From contig NZ_FNSO01000004.1 of the NCBI RefSeq assembly GCF_900105945.1, positions 3,906,001 through 3,970,000 of the forward strand: a stretch of 64,000 nt of DNA, in the 5' to 3' direction. The position numbers and the translations under genes are program-made. The DNA is from Amycolatopsis tolypomycina (GTDB taxonomy: Bacteria > Actinomycetota > Actinomycetes > Mycobacteriales > Pseudonocardiaceae). The stretch's first letter is position 1; each line of letters begins with the position of its first letter. The notes under the pieces are model-generated. The model was not told where the DNA came from, did not search any database, and saw nothing but the letters and a program-made list of their open reading frames with translations. This document shows positions 57,556 to 64,000 of the stretch, piece after piece.

Positions 57556-58302
57556 GTGGAGCAGAAGCACGCCACGTCGTTCGGCGCGGCGGCCGCGGCC
57601 TACGCCGAGCACCGCCCGGACTACGCGGCGGCCGCGGTGCGCTGGGCACTCGACCTCGCGCCCGGACCGCGGGTGCTCGACCTCGGCGCCGGAACCGGCA
57701 AGCTCACCGCCACGCTGGTGGCCCTGGGACTCGACGTGACCGCGGTCGAGCCCGATCCGGCCATGCTGGGCGAGCTGCGCCGCGCCCTGCCGGACGTCCG
57801 GGCCCGGCCGGGCAGCGCCGAGGCGATCCCGCTGCCGGACGCGTCCGTCGACGCGGTGCTGGCCGGCAACGCCCTGCACTGGTTCGACATGGCCGTCGCC
57901 GGTCCCGAGATCGCGCGGGTCCTGGCGCCCGGTGGCGTCCTGGCCGGGCTGTGGAACGTCGTGGACGACCGGGCCGGCTGGGTGGCCGGGCTGGCGCGGG
58001 TCGCCGGACGCGCGGTGATCGGGCCGCGGGACACGCCCGCCGGGTGGCGCGCCGAAACGGCCGGGATACTGCGGCCGGCGCCGGAGCGGGCCGCCTTCCC
58101 GCACGGGCAACGCCGCACGGCCGACGCGCTGGTGGCGACCCTGGCCACCCGGGCGGGCGTGCTGGTCATGCCGCCCCGGGAACGCGCGGACACGCTCAGC
58201 CGGCTCCGCGCTTTCCTGGCCGCCCAGCCGGAAACCGCGGACGGCGAGTTCACCCTTCCGATGCTGACCTGCGTGCTGCGCGGCCGCCGCGGGTACCCGT
58301 GA
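57556..58302 (+). CDS. Class I SAM-dependent methyltransferase
   Basis: 248 aa from the GTG at 57556. SAM motif VLDLGAGTGKLTATLVALG, acidic VEPDPAM, then ALHWFD and RVLAPGGVLAGLWN. The N-terminus (FGAAAAAYAEHRPDY) is that of the UbiE/trans-aconitate methyltransferase-like group. TACGGT (57543-57548) ends seven bases before the start, so it is predicted to be leaderless. Substrate unknown. Confidence 0.92.
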   Translation: MEQKHATSFGAAAAAYAEHRPDYAAAAVRWALDLAPGPRVLDLGAGTGKLTATLVALGLDVTAVEPDPAMLGELRRALPDVRARPGSAEAIPLPDASVDAVLAGNALHWFDMAVAGPEIARVLAPGGVLAGLWNVVDDRAGWVAGLARVAGRAVIGPRDTPAGWRAETAGILRPAPERAAFPHGQRRTADALVATLATRAGVLVMPPRERADTLSRLRAFLAAQPETADGEFTLPMLTCVLRGRRGYP

Positions 58303-58350
58303 CGGATGGACGACGAATAGACCTGCCGCGAGTTCGGCAGCAGCGTCAAC

Positions 58351-58626
58351 ATGACCGCCAAGCAGCTCGACGACTGGCTCGGGACCGACGAGTCGAAGGC
58401 CGCCGGGCAGCACGAGGGCAGGGAGTCGATCGGGCACAAGTCCGGCCGGCGCATCGTCGAGGTCCTGCGGAAGAAGAAGGACGACCTCACCGGCGACGAC
58501 CTCGCCCACATGCGCAAGGTCGTCGGCTACGTGCACCGGCACCTGGCCCAGCGCCCCTCGGGCGACGTCGAGGACACCAGATGGCGGCACTCCCTCATGA
58601 ACTGGGGCCACGACCCGCTGCGCTAG
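58351..58626 (+). CDS. DUF3140 protein, 5' part broken by an early TAG
   Basis: 91 aa from ATG 58351: MTAKQLDDWLGTDESKAAGQ, SGRRIVEVLRKKKDDLTGDDLAHMRKVVGYVHRHL, RWRHSLMNWGHDPL, all DUF3140. Family members begin earlier, with EF-x-x-x-VNMT; here that part is present in frame (TCREFGSSVN before the Met), preceded by ATG at 58306, but codon 5 is TAG (58318-58320), probably from CAG. No ribosome site precedes ATG 58351, so expression depends on internal or leaderless initiation. Confidence 0.8.
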   Translation: MTAKQLDDWLGTDESKAAGQHEGRESIGHKSGRRIVEVLRKKKDDLTGDDLAHMRKVVGYVHRHLAQRPSGDVEDTRWRHSLMNWGHDPLR

Positions 58627-58647
58627 CTCCCCTCACCGGCCAAGCGC

Positions 58648-59712
58648 TCAGTTTCCGGTGATTCGCACAGACCGCTCGCCCGCCTCGAGGAACTCCAGCA
58701 GCCGCGCGCCCTCGTCGAGGATCTCCGCCCGCTCCCCCGCCGTGAGCCGGTCGTGCGCGGTGACCTCCAGGCGGTCGGCGTGCAGGCGCCAGTCCGCGCG
58801 GTAGAACCCGTCGACCAGCAGCGTCCCTCGCGAAGCGCCGTTGCCCGGCGGCAGCGGGACCCGCCGCCCGGGCGGGAGGATCCGCGCCCGGTCGGCGTGC
58901 GAGAGCAGGACGTTGTCGTACTCCGGCAGGAACCGCACCGGCGCGGGTGTCGACGGATCCGGCAGCACGCCATCCTCGACGTCGTAGAGCACTTCGCCGG
59001 ACTCCGCGCGGAACGTGCGCAGGCCCATCGGCTCCACGATCTCCCGCAGCTTCGTCAGCCCCGACCACGCCTGGACGTCGGCGACCGAAGCCGGGCCGAA
59101 CGCCCGCAGGTACCGCCGCACCACGTCCTCCAGGGACGGCCCCTCGGCCAGCGGAGAGCCGAGCCAGCCGTCCAGGGTGGTCAGCGTGGCCGGGCCGGTC
59201 GACCCCCACACCCCGCGCGGCGTCACCTGCGCGGTCGGCACCAGGTAGCTGACCGCGTACGACAGCGCCTCGGCGTCGTGCTCCGGCCACCGCGCGGCCA
59301 GTGCGTCCTGCAGCTGACGCCGGGTGCGGGGCCGCTCGTTCAGCAGCACCCGGCCGAAGCGGGCCACCGCGTCGAGGTCGGCGTCGCCGACGCGGCGGCC
59401 GAAGTGGCCGGTGTAGCCGCCGGCCACCACGCGCTGGACCAGCGGCCGCAGCACCCGGGCGTCCTCGGCGAGGACCAAGTGGACGGTGCCCCGCATGAGC
59501 AGGCCACGCACGGCGTCGCGGCCCGACACCAGGGACGCCAGCTCGGCCGGCCGGAACCCGGAGATCCGGGTCCACAGCCCGACGTACGGCGCGAGCGGCG
59601 CCTGTGCCTGCATCCCGACCAGGTGCCCGAGCATCTCCGCGGCGGGCAACGACGTCCGCTCGAGCAGGTGCTGCCGCGCGAGCAGCGCCCGGTTCAGCGC
59701 CCGGGCGTTCAC
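58648..59712 (-). CDS. Winged-helix DNA-binding protein, AlkZ-like DNA glycosylase family
   Basis: 354 aa from the GTG at 59712, overlapping the epoxide hydrolase stop (GTGA). Typical HTH_42/AlkZ-like features: LNRALLARQHLLERTSLPAAEMLGHLVGMQAQAPLAPYVGLWTR at the start; RGTVHLVLAEDA; LRAFGPASVADVQAWSGLTK; PEYDNVLLSHADR; VDGFYRADWRL. Streptomyces AlkZ repairs azinomycin cross-links through QxQ; here QAQAP keeps the QxQ motif. Paralogues of this family are many and mostly of unknown role. Confidence 0.88.
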   Translation of the reverse strand: MNARALNRALLARQHLLERTSLPAAEMLGHLVGMQAQAPLAPYVGLWTRISGFRPAELASLVSGRDAVRGLLMRGTVHLVLAEDARVLRPLVQRVVAGGYTGHFGRRVGDADLDAVARFGRVLLNERPRTRRQLQDALAARWPEHDAEALSYAVSYLVPTAQVTPRGVWGSTGPATLTTLDGWLGSPLAEGPSLEDVVRRYLRAFGPASVADVQAWSGLTKLREIVEPMGLRTFRAESGEVLYDVEDGVLPDPSTPAPVRFLPEYDNVLLSHADRARILPPGRRVPLPPGNGASRGTLLVDGFYRADWRLHADRLEVTAHDRLTAGERAEILDEGARLLEFLEAGERSVRITGN

Positions 59713-60836
59713 GGCCGCAGCCCGCGGAAGAACGCGCGGATGTCGGCCACAAGCAGTTCGGGCTCCTCCATGGCGGCGAAGTGCCCGCCTTCGGCGAAGT
59801 CCGACCAGTGCGCGATCTTCTCGTCGGGGTCCATGATCCGCCGGACGATCGGCGAGGAGTTGAACACCGCCCAGCCCGCCGGGACGTCCGACGGCGCCAG
59901 CCAGCCGTGCGCCGCGTGGGCGGACTCGTACAGGAACCGGGCCGCGCTCGCGCCGCTGCGGGTGAACCAGTAGAGACTCACGTTGGTCAGCAGCCGGTCG
60001 CGGTCGACGCCGTTCGCGCCGGTCCACGCCTCGAACTTCTCCGCGATCCAGGCCAGCTGCCCGACCGGGGAGTCGGTGAGCGCGGCCGCGATCGTCTCCG
60101 GCTTGTGCGACTGGAGGTCGAGGTAGCCGCGGCCGGCCTGCCATTCCCGGCGGGCGGCGTCCAATTCGGACTGTTCGGCCTCGGACAGGCCGTCCGGCAG
60201 TGGCAGCTGCTCGCCGGCGAGGGCGATCGTGCCGCGGTCGCTGTTGACGTGGGTGCCGATGACGCGGTCCGGGTACAGCGCCGCGAGCCGGCCGGTGACC
60301 CCCGCCCCCAGGTCGCCGCCCTGCGCGGCGAACCGGTCGTAGCCGAGGCGGGTCATCAGCTCGGCGAACGCGTCGGTCGTGCGGGCCAGCTCCCAGCCGG
60401 GGCCGCTCAGCGGCGTCGAGAACCCGAAGCCGGGCACCGACGGGACGACGACGTGGAAGGCGTCCGGGCCGGGCTCGGTCAGCGGGCCGATGACGTCGAG
60501 GAACTCGGCGACCGAGCCGGGATAGCCGTGGGTGAGCAGCAGCGGCACCGCGTCGGCCTGGGCCGAACGGACGTGCAGGAAGTGGATGGCCTGGCCGTCG
60601 ATCTCGGTCGTGAACTGCGGGAACGCGTTGAGCGCCGCTTCCTGGGCCCGCCAGTCGAAGCCGTCGCGCCAGTACTCGGCCAGGGCCTGGACCTCGGACG
60701 TCGGCATGCCGCGGGACCAGTCGGGCTCGTCGCCGGGCACCGGGTCGGCGAACCGGGCGGAGGCCAGCCGTCGGTGCAGGTCATCGAGGTCGGCCTGCGG
60801 GACGTCGATGCGGAAGGGGCGGATTTCGTTCGTCAT
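59709..60836 (-). CDS. Epoxide hydrolase (EHN family), second copy
   Basis: 375 aa from ATG 60836. EHN segment FRIDVPQADLDDLHRRLASARF; oxyanion HGYPGS; nucleophile Asp in QGGDLGAG near 173; His in GGHFAAM near 350. TAACGT (60844-60849 on the minus strand) ends seven bases before the ATG, indicating a leaderless mRNA; the longer frame upstream is a shadow of the WYL gene. Paralogue of 38404-39534; divergent from the WYL regulator, which probably controls it. Confidence 0.93.
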   Translation of the reverse strand: MTNEIRPFRIDVPQADLDDLHRRLASARFADPVPGDEPDWSRGMPTSEVQALAEYWRDGFDWRAQEAALNAFPQFTTEIDGQAIHFLHVRSAQADAVPLLLTHGYPGSVAEFLDVIGPLTEPGPDAFHVVVPSVPGFGFSTPLSGPGWELARTTDAFAELMTRLGYDRFAAQGGDLGAGVTGRLAALYPDRVIGTHVNSDRGTIALAGEQLPLPDGLSEAEQSELDAARREWQAGRGYLDLQSHKPETIAAALTDSPVGQLAWIAEKFEAWTGANGVDRDRLLTNVSLYWFTRSGASAARFLYESAHAAHGWLAPSDVPAGWAVFNSSPIVRRIMDPDEKIAHWSDFAEGGHFAAMEEPELLVADIRAFFRGLRP

Positions 60837-60898
60837 GAGAAGCACGTTAGGAGCCATTGCGGAAGACTTCCTTCCGCGATTCGTGCGATCCTCGGAAA

Positions 60899-61867
60899 AT
60901 GTTGCAGACCTCGGCCCGTCTCCTCCGGCTGCTGTCCTTGCTCGAGATGCGGCGCGACTGGACGGGCGCCGACCTGGCCGACCGGCTCGGCGTCTCCGCG
61001 CGCACCGTCCGCACCGACATCGGCAAGCTGCGGGAGCTCGGCTACCCGGTCGAGGCCGCCCCCGGCGTCCAGGGCGGCTACCGCCTCGGCGCGGGCGCCC
61101 AGCTCCCGCCACTGCTGCTGGACGACGACGAAGCCGTCGCTGTCGCGGTCGGGCTGCGGACCGCGGCGGGTATCGCCGGCATCGGCGAGACGTCGGTGCG
61201 CGCGCTGGCCAAGCTGGAGCAGGTGCTGCCGTCGCGGCTGCGGCACCGGGTGCAGGCCCTGCAGACCGCGACGGTCGCGGTGCCCGGCGCCGGCCCGGCG
61301 GTCGACGCCGACGTGCTGACCGCGATCGCGGCGGCGATCCGGGCCAGCGAGCGGCTGCGCTTCGACTACACGAGCCACCAGCGCACGCCGAGCCGCCGCG
61401 ACGTCGAGCCGCACCGGCTGGTCAGCTGGGGATGGCGCTGGTACCTGGTCGCCTGGGACACCGCCCGCGGCGACTGGCGCACCTTCCGCGTCGACCGGAT
61501 GACGCCGAAAGTGCCGAACGGCCCGCGCTTCACCCCGCGCCAGCCGCCGGAGGGCGATGTCGCGCGGTTCGTCCAGCGCAGCGCGGGCGCGGCGACGTGG
61601 CGGTTCCACGCCCGGGTGCGGTTGCACGCCTCGGTGGAGTACGTCCGGGCCCGCCTGCCGATCGCGGTCGACGTGACGCCCGAGGGGCCGGACCGCTGTG
61701 TGGCCGAGGTCGGGTCCGACCACGCGCAGATGCTCGCGCTGTACCTGGGCCTGCTCGACGTCGACTTCGAGGTGCTCGACGCGCCGGAGCTGGCCGAGGC
61801 GCTGGCGAAGACGGGCGAGCGGTTCCTGCGGGCCGCTAGCGCAGGGAGTCCGCCAGCTCCTGGATGA
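60899..61867 (+). CDS. WYL-domain transcriptional regulator
   Basis: 322 aa from the ATG at 60899. N-terminal HTH_11 (RLLRLLSLLEMRRDWTGADLADRLGVSARTVRTDIGKLRELGYPVEAAPGVQGGYRLG), then a WYL domain (RLRFDYTSHQ... VEPHRLVSWGWRWYLVAWDTARGDWRTFRVDRM) and WCX tail. WYL proteins sense ligands such as nucleic acids or metabolites. Starts of this gene and the epoxide hydrolase are 62 bases apart. Its end overlaps the convergent SRPBCC gene by 32 bases. Confidence 0.93.
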   Translation: MLQTSARLLRLLSLLEMRRDWTGADLADRLGVSARTVRTDIGKLRELGYPVEAAPGVQGGYRLGAGAQLPPLLLDDDEAVAVAVGLRTAAGIAGIGETSVRALAKLEQVLPSRLRHRVQALQTATVAVPGAGPAVDADVLTAIAAAIRASERLRFDYTSHQRTPSRRDVEPHRLVSWGWRWYLVAWDTARGDWRTFRVDRMTPKVPNGPRFTPRQPPEGDVARFVQRSAGAATWRFHARVRLHASVEYVRARLPIAVDVTPEGPDRCVAEVGSDHAQMLALYLGLLDVDFEVLDAPELAEALAKTGERFLRAASAGSPPAPG

Positions 61868-62315
61868 TCACGAACTGTTCCCGCACGCCGACCTCCATGC
61901 CGGACTGCAGGATCGTGTCGCGCAGTTCCTCGCTGCCGGTCTCGGTCAGCAGCTCCAGGCGGGTGCGGTCGCCGTCGAGGGCGGTGAACGTGACCGTGAT
62001 GAGCGGGCCGTCCACGTCGTCCGGGTCCACGCCGGGCAGTTCGAAGACTTCGGTGTAGACGATCCGCTCGTCCGGCACGATCTCGCGGTACTCGCCGTGG
62101 AAGCCGACCTCGGCGCCGTCTTCGGTCTTCAGGACGTAGCGCCAGCGGCCGCCCGGCCGCAGGTCGAGCTTGACCTCGGTGGTGGTCCCGCGGTGGCCGC
62201 TCCACCAGCGGCTCACCAGTTCCGGCGTGGTCCACACGCGGTAGACCAGGTGCTTCGGCGCGTCGAACTCGCGCGTGATGAGGATCCGGTCGTCGGCGGG
62301 GGTGGTGATCTCCAC
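61836..62315 (-). CDS. SRPBCC/AHSA1-domain protein
   Basis: 159 aa from the GTG at 62315. AHSA1 pattern: REFDAPKHLVYRVWTTPELVSRWWSG, GGRWRYVLKTEDGAEVGFHGEYREIVPDERIVYTEVFE, then RTRLELLTE. It follows the ArsR stop after one base, with AGGAG inside the ArsR end. This ArsR-SRPBCC pair is common in actinobacteria; the SRPBCC pocket probably binds a small hydrophobic ligand. Confidence 0.92.
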   Translation of the reverse strand: MEITTPADDRILITREFDAPKHLVYRVWTTPELVSRWWSGHRGTTTEVKLDLRPGGRWRYVLKTEDGAEVGFHGEYREIVPDERIVYTEVFELPGVDPDDVDGPLITVTFTALDGDRTRLELLTETGSEELRDTILQSGMEVGVREQFVIIQELADSLR

Positions 62316-62316
62316 G

Positions 62317-62661
62317 TCACTGCTCCTGTTCCTTGAGTTCCTCGAGGACGTCGTCCATCAGGCCGAACCGCGCCGCCCACGTCCGTTCGTAGCGCTTGAC
62401 CCAGTCGTGGATGGGCTTGAGCGCGGCGCCGTTGAGCCGGTAGAGCCGCTGGCGGCCGTCGCCGCGCACGTCGACCGCACCGACTTCGCGCAGCACGCGC
62501 AGGTGCTTCGACACCTGCGGCTGGGCCAGGCCGAGCAGGTCGACGAGGTCGCCGACCGACCGCTCGCCGTCCATGAGGACGTCGAGGATCTGCCGCCGCC
62601 GGGGTTCGGCGACCGCGTTGAAGGTGTCGGCTGTCGTCGCTGCTCTTGCCACGCGGCTCAT
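62317..62661 (-). CDS. ArsR-family transcriptional regulator
   Basis: 114 aa from ATG 62661 (62664 adds one Met). Winged helix: NAVAEPRRRQILDVLMDGERSVGDLVDLLGLAQPQVSKHLRVLREVGAVDVRGDGRQRLYRLN. It lacks the Cys metal sites of ArsR/SmtB metal sensors and belongs to the SRPBCC-linked group. A palindrome directly upstream is a likely self-operator. Confidence 0.93.
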   Translation of the reverse strand: MSRVARAATTADTFNAVAEPRRRQILDVLMDGERSVGDLVDLLGLAQPQVSKHLRVLREVGAVDVRGDGRQRLYRLNGAALKPIHDWVKRYERTWAARFGLMDDVLEELKEQEQ

Positions 62662-62664
62662 CAT

Positions 62665-62680
62665 ATTCCCATATGGGTAT
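62665..62680. promoter_or_regulatory. Candidate ArsR operator
   Basis: ATTCCCATATGGGTAT: a ten-base perfect core CCCATATGGG with near-matching flanks, ending one to four bases from the arsR ATG. The A/T-rich centre stands out in this high-GC DNA and can include the -10 region, so binding would shut off arsR-SRPBCC. Confidence 0.65.
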
Positions 62681-62710
62681 GCGTCAAGCCCATCCCGAGC
62701 CGTGCGGGAT

Positions 62711-62794
62711 GCACCCAATGTGGCGTTCGGTGCATCTGACGCACCCAATGTGGCGTTCGGTGCGTCCAACGCACCCAACGCCACATTGGGGCGC
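62711..62794. repeat. Two direct 30-bp repeats plus one inverted copy forming a large hairpin
   Basis: Unit GCACCCAATGTGGCGTTCGG starts at 62711 and again at 62741 (period exactly 30); a third, inverted copy lies at 62771-62794. The second and third form a hairpin: CCCAATGTGGCGTT (62744-62757) with AACGCCACATTGGG (62777-62790), one C/C mismatch, then GGTGCGT/ACGCACC with a three-base loop. It lies between divergent arsR and ROK genes, where a terminator is not expected. Spurious frames through it should not be called genes. Confidence 0.85.
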
Positions 62795-62898
62795 AAGAGC
62801 CGGGCCGTCGGCAGGAACCGAGGAACCTCGGGCGCGGCCGGCCCGCCCGCATCCTGGGCACGCTGGGCCCGCGCTGACGGATCTGTCACGATCGGACG

Positions 62899-64000
62899 AT
62901 GAGCAGCCGGGCGGGCAGTCCACAGAGGACGGATGCGCGCGGTGCCCGGCGCAGTGCCAGCGCAAGCGCCGTGCTGCGGGCCGTGCTCGACGACGGCCCG
63001 ATCGCGCGCAGCACCATCGCGCGGCGGACCGGACTTTCCGCGGCCGCCGTCACCGGGCACACCGCCGAGCTGCTGCAGCGGGGACTGCTGCGCGAACTCC
63101 CGGAAGCCGAGTCACGCGGGGGCGTCGGACGGCCGCACGTGCCGGTCGACCTCGACACCGGCCGGCACGTCGCCGGCGCCCTGCACCTGGCCGTGCACCA
63201 CGCCACCGTCGCGCTGCTCGACCTGCGCGGGAACGTGCTGGTCCAGCACGAAGAACCACACGACGGGCTGGCCGCCGAAGACCTGCTCGCCCGCGCCGCC
63301 GAGATCTTCGACGACCTCCTGCTCGGGCACGCCCCGGACCGTGAGCCGCTCGGGCTCGGGGTCGCCACCGGCGGGTGGGTCGACCGCGAATCCGGCACCG
63401 TGGTCGAGCACCCGCTGCTCGGCTGGCGGAACGTCCCGGTCCGCGACCTGCTGACGGGCAGCACCGGGCTGGCCGTGGAGGTCGACGGGCACGCGCGGGC
63501 GCTGGTGCACGCCGAACGGCTCTTCGGGCACCCGCGGGCCCGCGACAGCGTGGTGCAGCTGTTCGCCGGCAACGTCGTCGACGCCGCCTTCGCCACCGGC
63601 GGCACCGTGCACCACGGGCCGCGCTCGGCCGCGGGCGCCGTGGCGCACCTGCGCGTCGACGACAGCGGCGAGCCGTGCCGGTGCGGGCGGACCGGCTGTC
63701 TCGAGGCAGCCGTTTCCGAGGCCACGCTCGCGCGCAAAGGCGTGGAAAACGGATTGCTCGCGCATCCGGACTTTCCGGAATTGCTCGCGCTCGCCGCCGA
63801 CGGCGGTTCCGCGGCATTGCGGATGTTCCACGAAAGCGCCCGGTTGCTCGGGCAGGCGGCGGCATTGCTGCTCGACGTGCTCAATCCCGCCGTGCTCGTG
63901 GTGGTCGATCGGAGTGTAGCCCACGTGCCGAGCTGCCTTCCCATCATCCGGGACGAGGTCGGCGCCCGGTCCCGCTGCCCCGATCCGGCGGAAACCGTTG
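62899..64000 (+). CDS. ROK-family transcriptional regulator (cut by window end)
   Basis: At least 367 aa, open at the window end. N-terminal winged HTH (AVLRAVLDDGPIARSTIARRTGLSAAAVTGHTAELLQRGLL), then a ROK domain with zinc site CRCGRTGCLEA near residue 260. The glucokinase phosphate motif (DxGxT) is replaced (GALHLAVHHATVALLDL), and the GE of the sugar site is missing (AAGAVAHLRV), so it is a repressor-type ROK without kinase activity. Probably controls a sugar-use gene beyond the window. Confidence 0.9.
   Translation, partial: MSSRAGSPQRTDARGARRSASASAVLRAVLDDGPIARSTIARRTGLSAAAVTGHTAELLQRGLLRELPEAESRGGVGRPHVPVDLDTGRHVAGALHLAVHHATVALLDLRGNVLVQHEEPHDGLAAEDLLARAAEIFDDLLLGHAPDREPLGLGVATGGWVDRESGTVVEHPLLGWRNVPVRDLLTGSTGLAVEVDGHARALVHAERLFGHPRARDSVVQLFAGNVVDAAFATGGTVHHGPRSAAGAVAHLRVDDSGEPCRCGRTGCLEAAVSEATLARKGVENGLLAHPDFPELLALAADGGSAALRMFHESARLLGQAAALLLDVLNPAVLVVVDRSVAHVPSCLPIIRDEVGARSRCPDPAETV

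Noticed and set aside
58318..58320. DUF3140 gene simply starting at ATG 58351
   Set aside because: Kept as the expressible frame, but family-like residues (EF-x-x-x-VNMT) upstream argue that the original start was 58306.
62711..62794. CRISPR-like array with 30-bp period
   Set aside because: No spacers: the units adjoin, one copy is inverted, and no cas gene is nearby.
62573..62965. Small frames with repeated HPMWRSV or GCVRCTERHIG peptides
   Set aside because: Produced by the intergenic direct/inverted repeats, not by a conserved protein.

Overview
The window is high-GC actinobacterial DNA (GTG starts, ATGA/GTGA gene overlaps, leaderless promoters). The gene set fits a Pseudonocardiales genome, most likely Amycolatopsis or a close relative: EtfD, PucR, WYL, mim/prm monooxygenase, DUF574 methyltransferase and intergenic palindrome families. 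The genus is inference; the phylum is secure. No rRNA, tRNA, CRISPR array, transposase or integrase was seen.

1-14.9 kb is a conflict-type island. It holds the tail of a probable nucleotide-cyclase-like protein, a minus-strand operon (518-aa protein, Zn-ribbon/two-TM protein, small Zn-ribbon protein, Ig-CHAT protease), two Crp/Fnr regulators, a 1449-aa kinase-like/P-loop NTPase/helical-repeat protein, and a divergent pair (small Cys-rich protein plus TPR-CHAT protease). CHAT proteases beside STAND-type NTPases are typical of bacterial immune or programmed-death systems. This exact gene combination is the best candidate here for an undescribed system.

14.9-24.1 kb holds the beta-oxidation electron-transfer protein EtfD, a Cys-rich protein, a striking 329-bp tandem repeat made of nitroreductase debris and the 3' end of a diguanylate cyclase gene, that GGDEF/degenerate-EAL protein, a secreted alpha/beta hydrolase, a P450 and a DUF574 methyltransferase. 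24.1-33.5 kb is a glycan-use locus (secreted GH3, LacI regulator, ABC importer, GH31 probable alpha-xylosidase) with repeated 16-bp operators. 33.5-41.4 kb has stress and regulatory genes: TetR, YceI, MarR with a thiol-dependent hydroquinone reductase, ECF-like sigma factor, SDR, epoxide hydrolase, and a GNAT/TetR pair with three copies of one operator.

41.4-52.4 kb is a propane/phenol-type soluble diiron monooxygenase operon: hydroxylase alpha, reductase, hydroxylase beta, coupling protein, amidohydrolase, DUF59 protein, Zn-alcohol dehydrogenase and a dedicated chaperonin. It is controlled by a divergent MimR/AcoR-type activator with two matching palindromic operators. The amidohydrolase has an in-frame TGA in place of a probable TGG. 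52.4-64 kb is a mixed set: DUF4142, MarR, DUF5655, YncE-like propeller, PucR, HIT, DUF2945, methyltransferase, DUF3140 with an early TAG, AlkZ-like, a second epoxide hydrolase, WYL, ArsR/SRPBCC pair and a ROK regulator cut by the window end.
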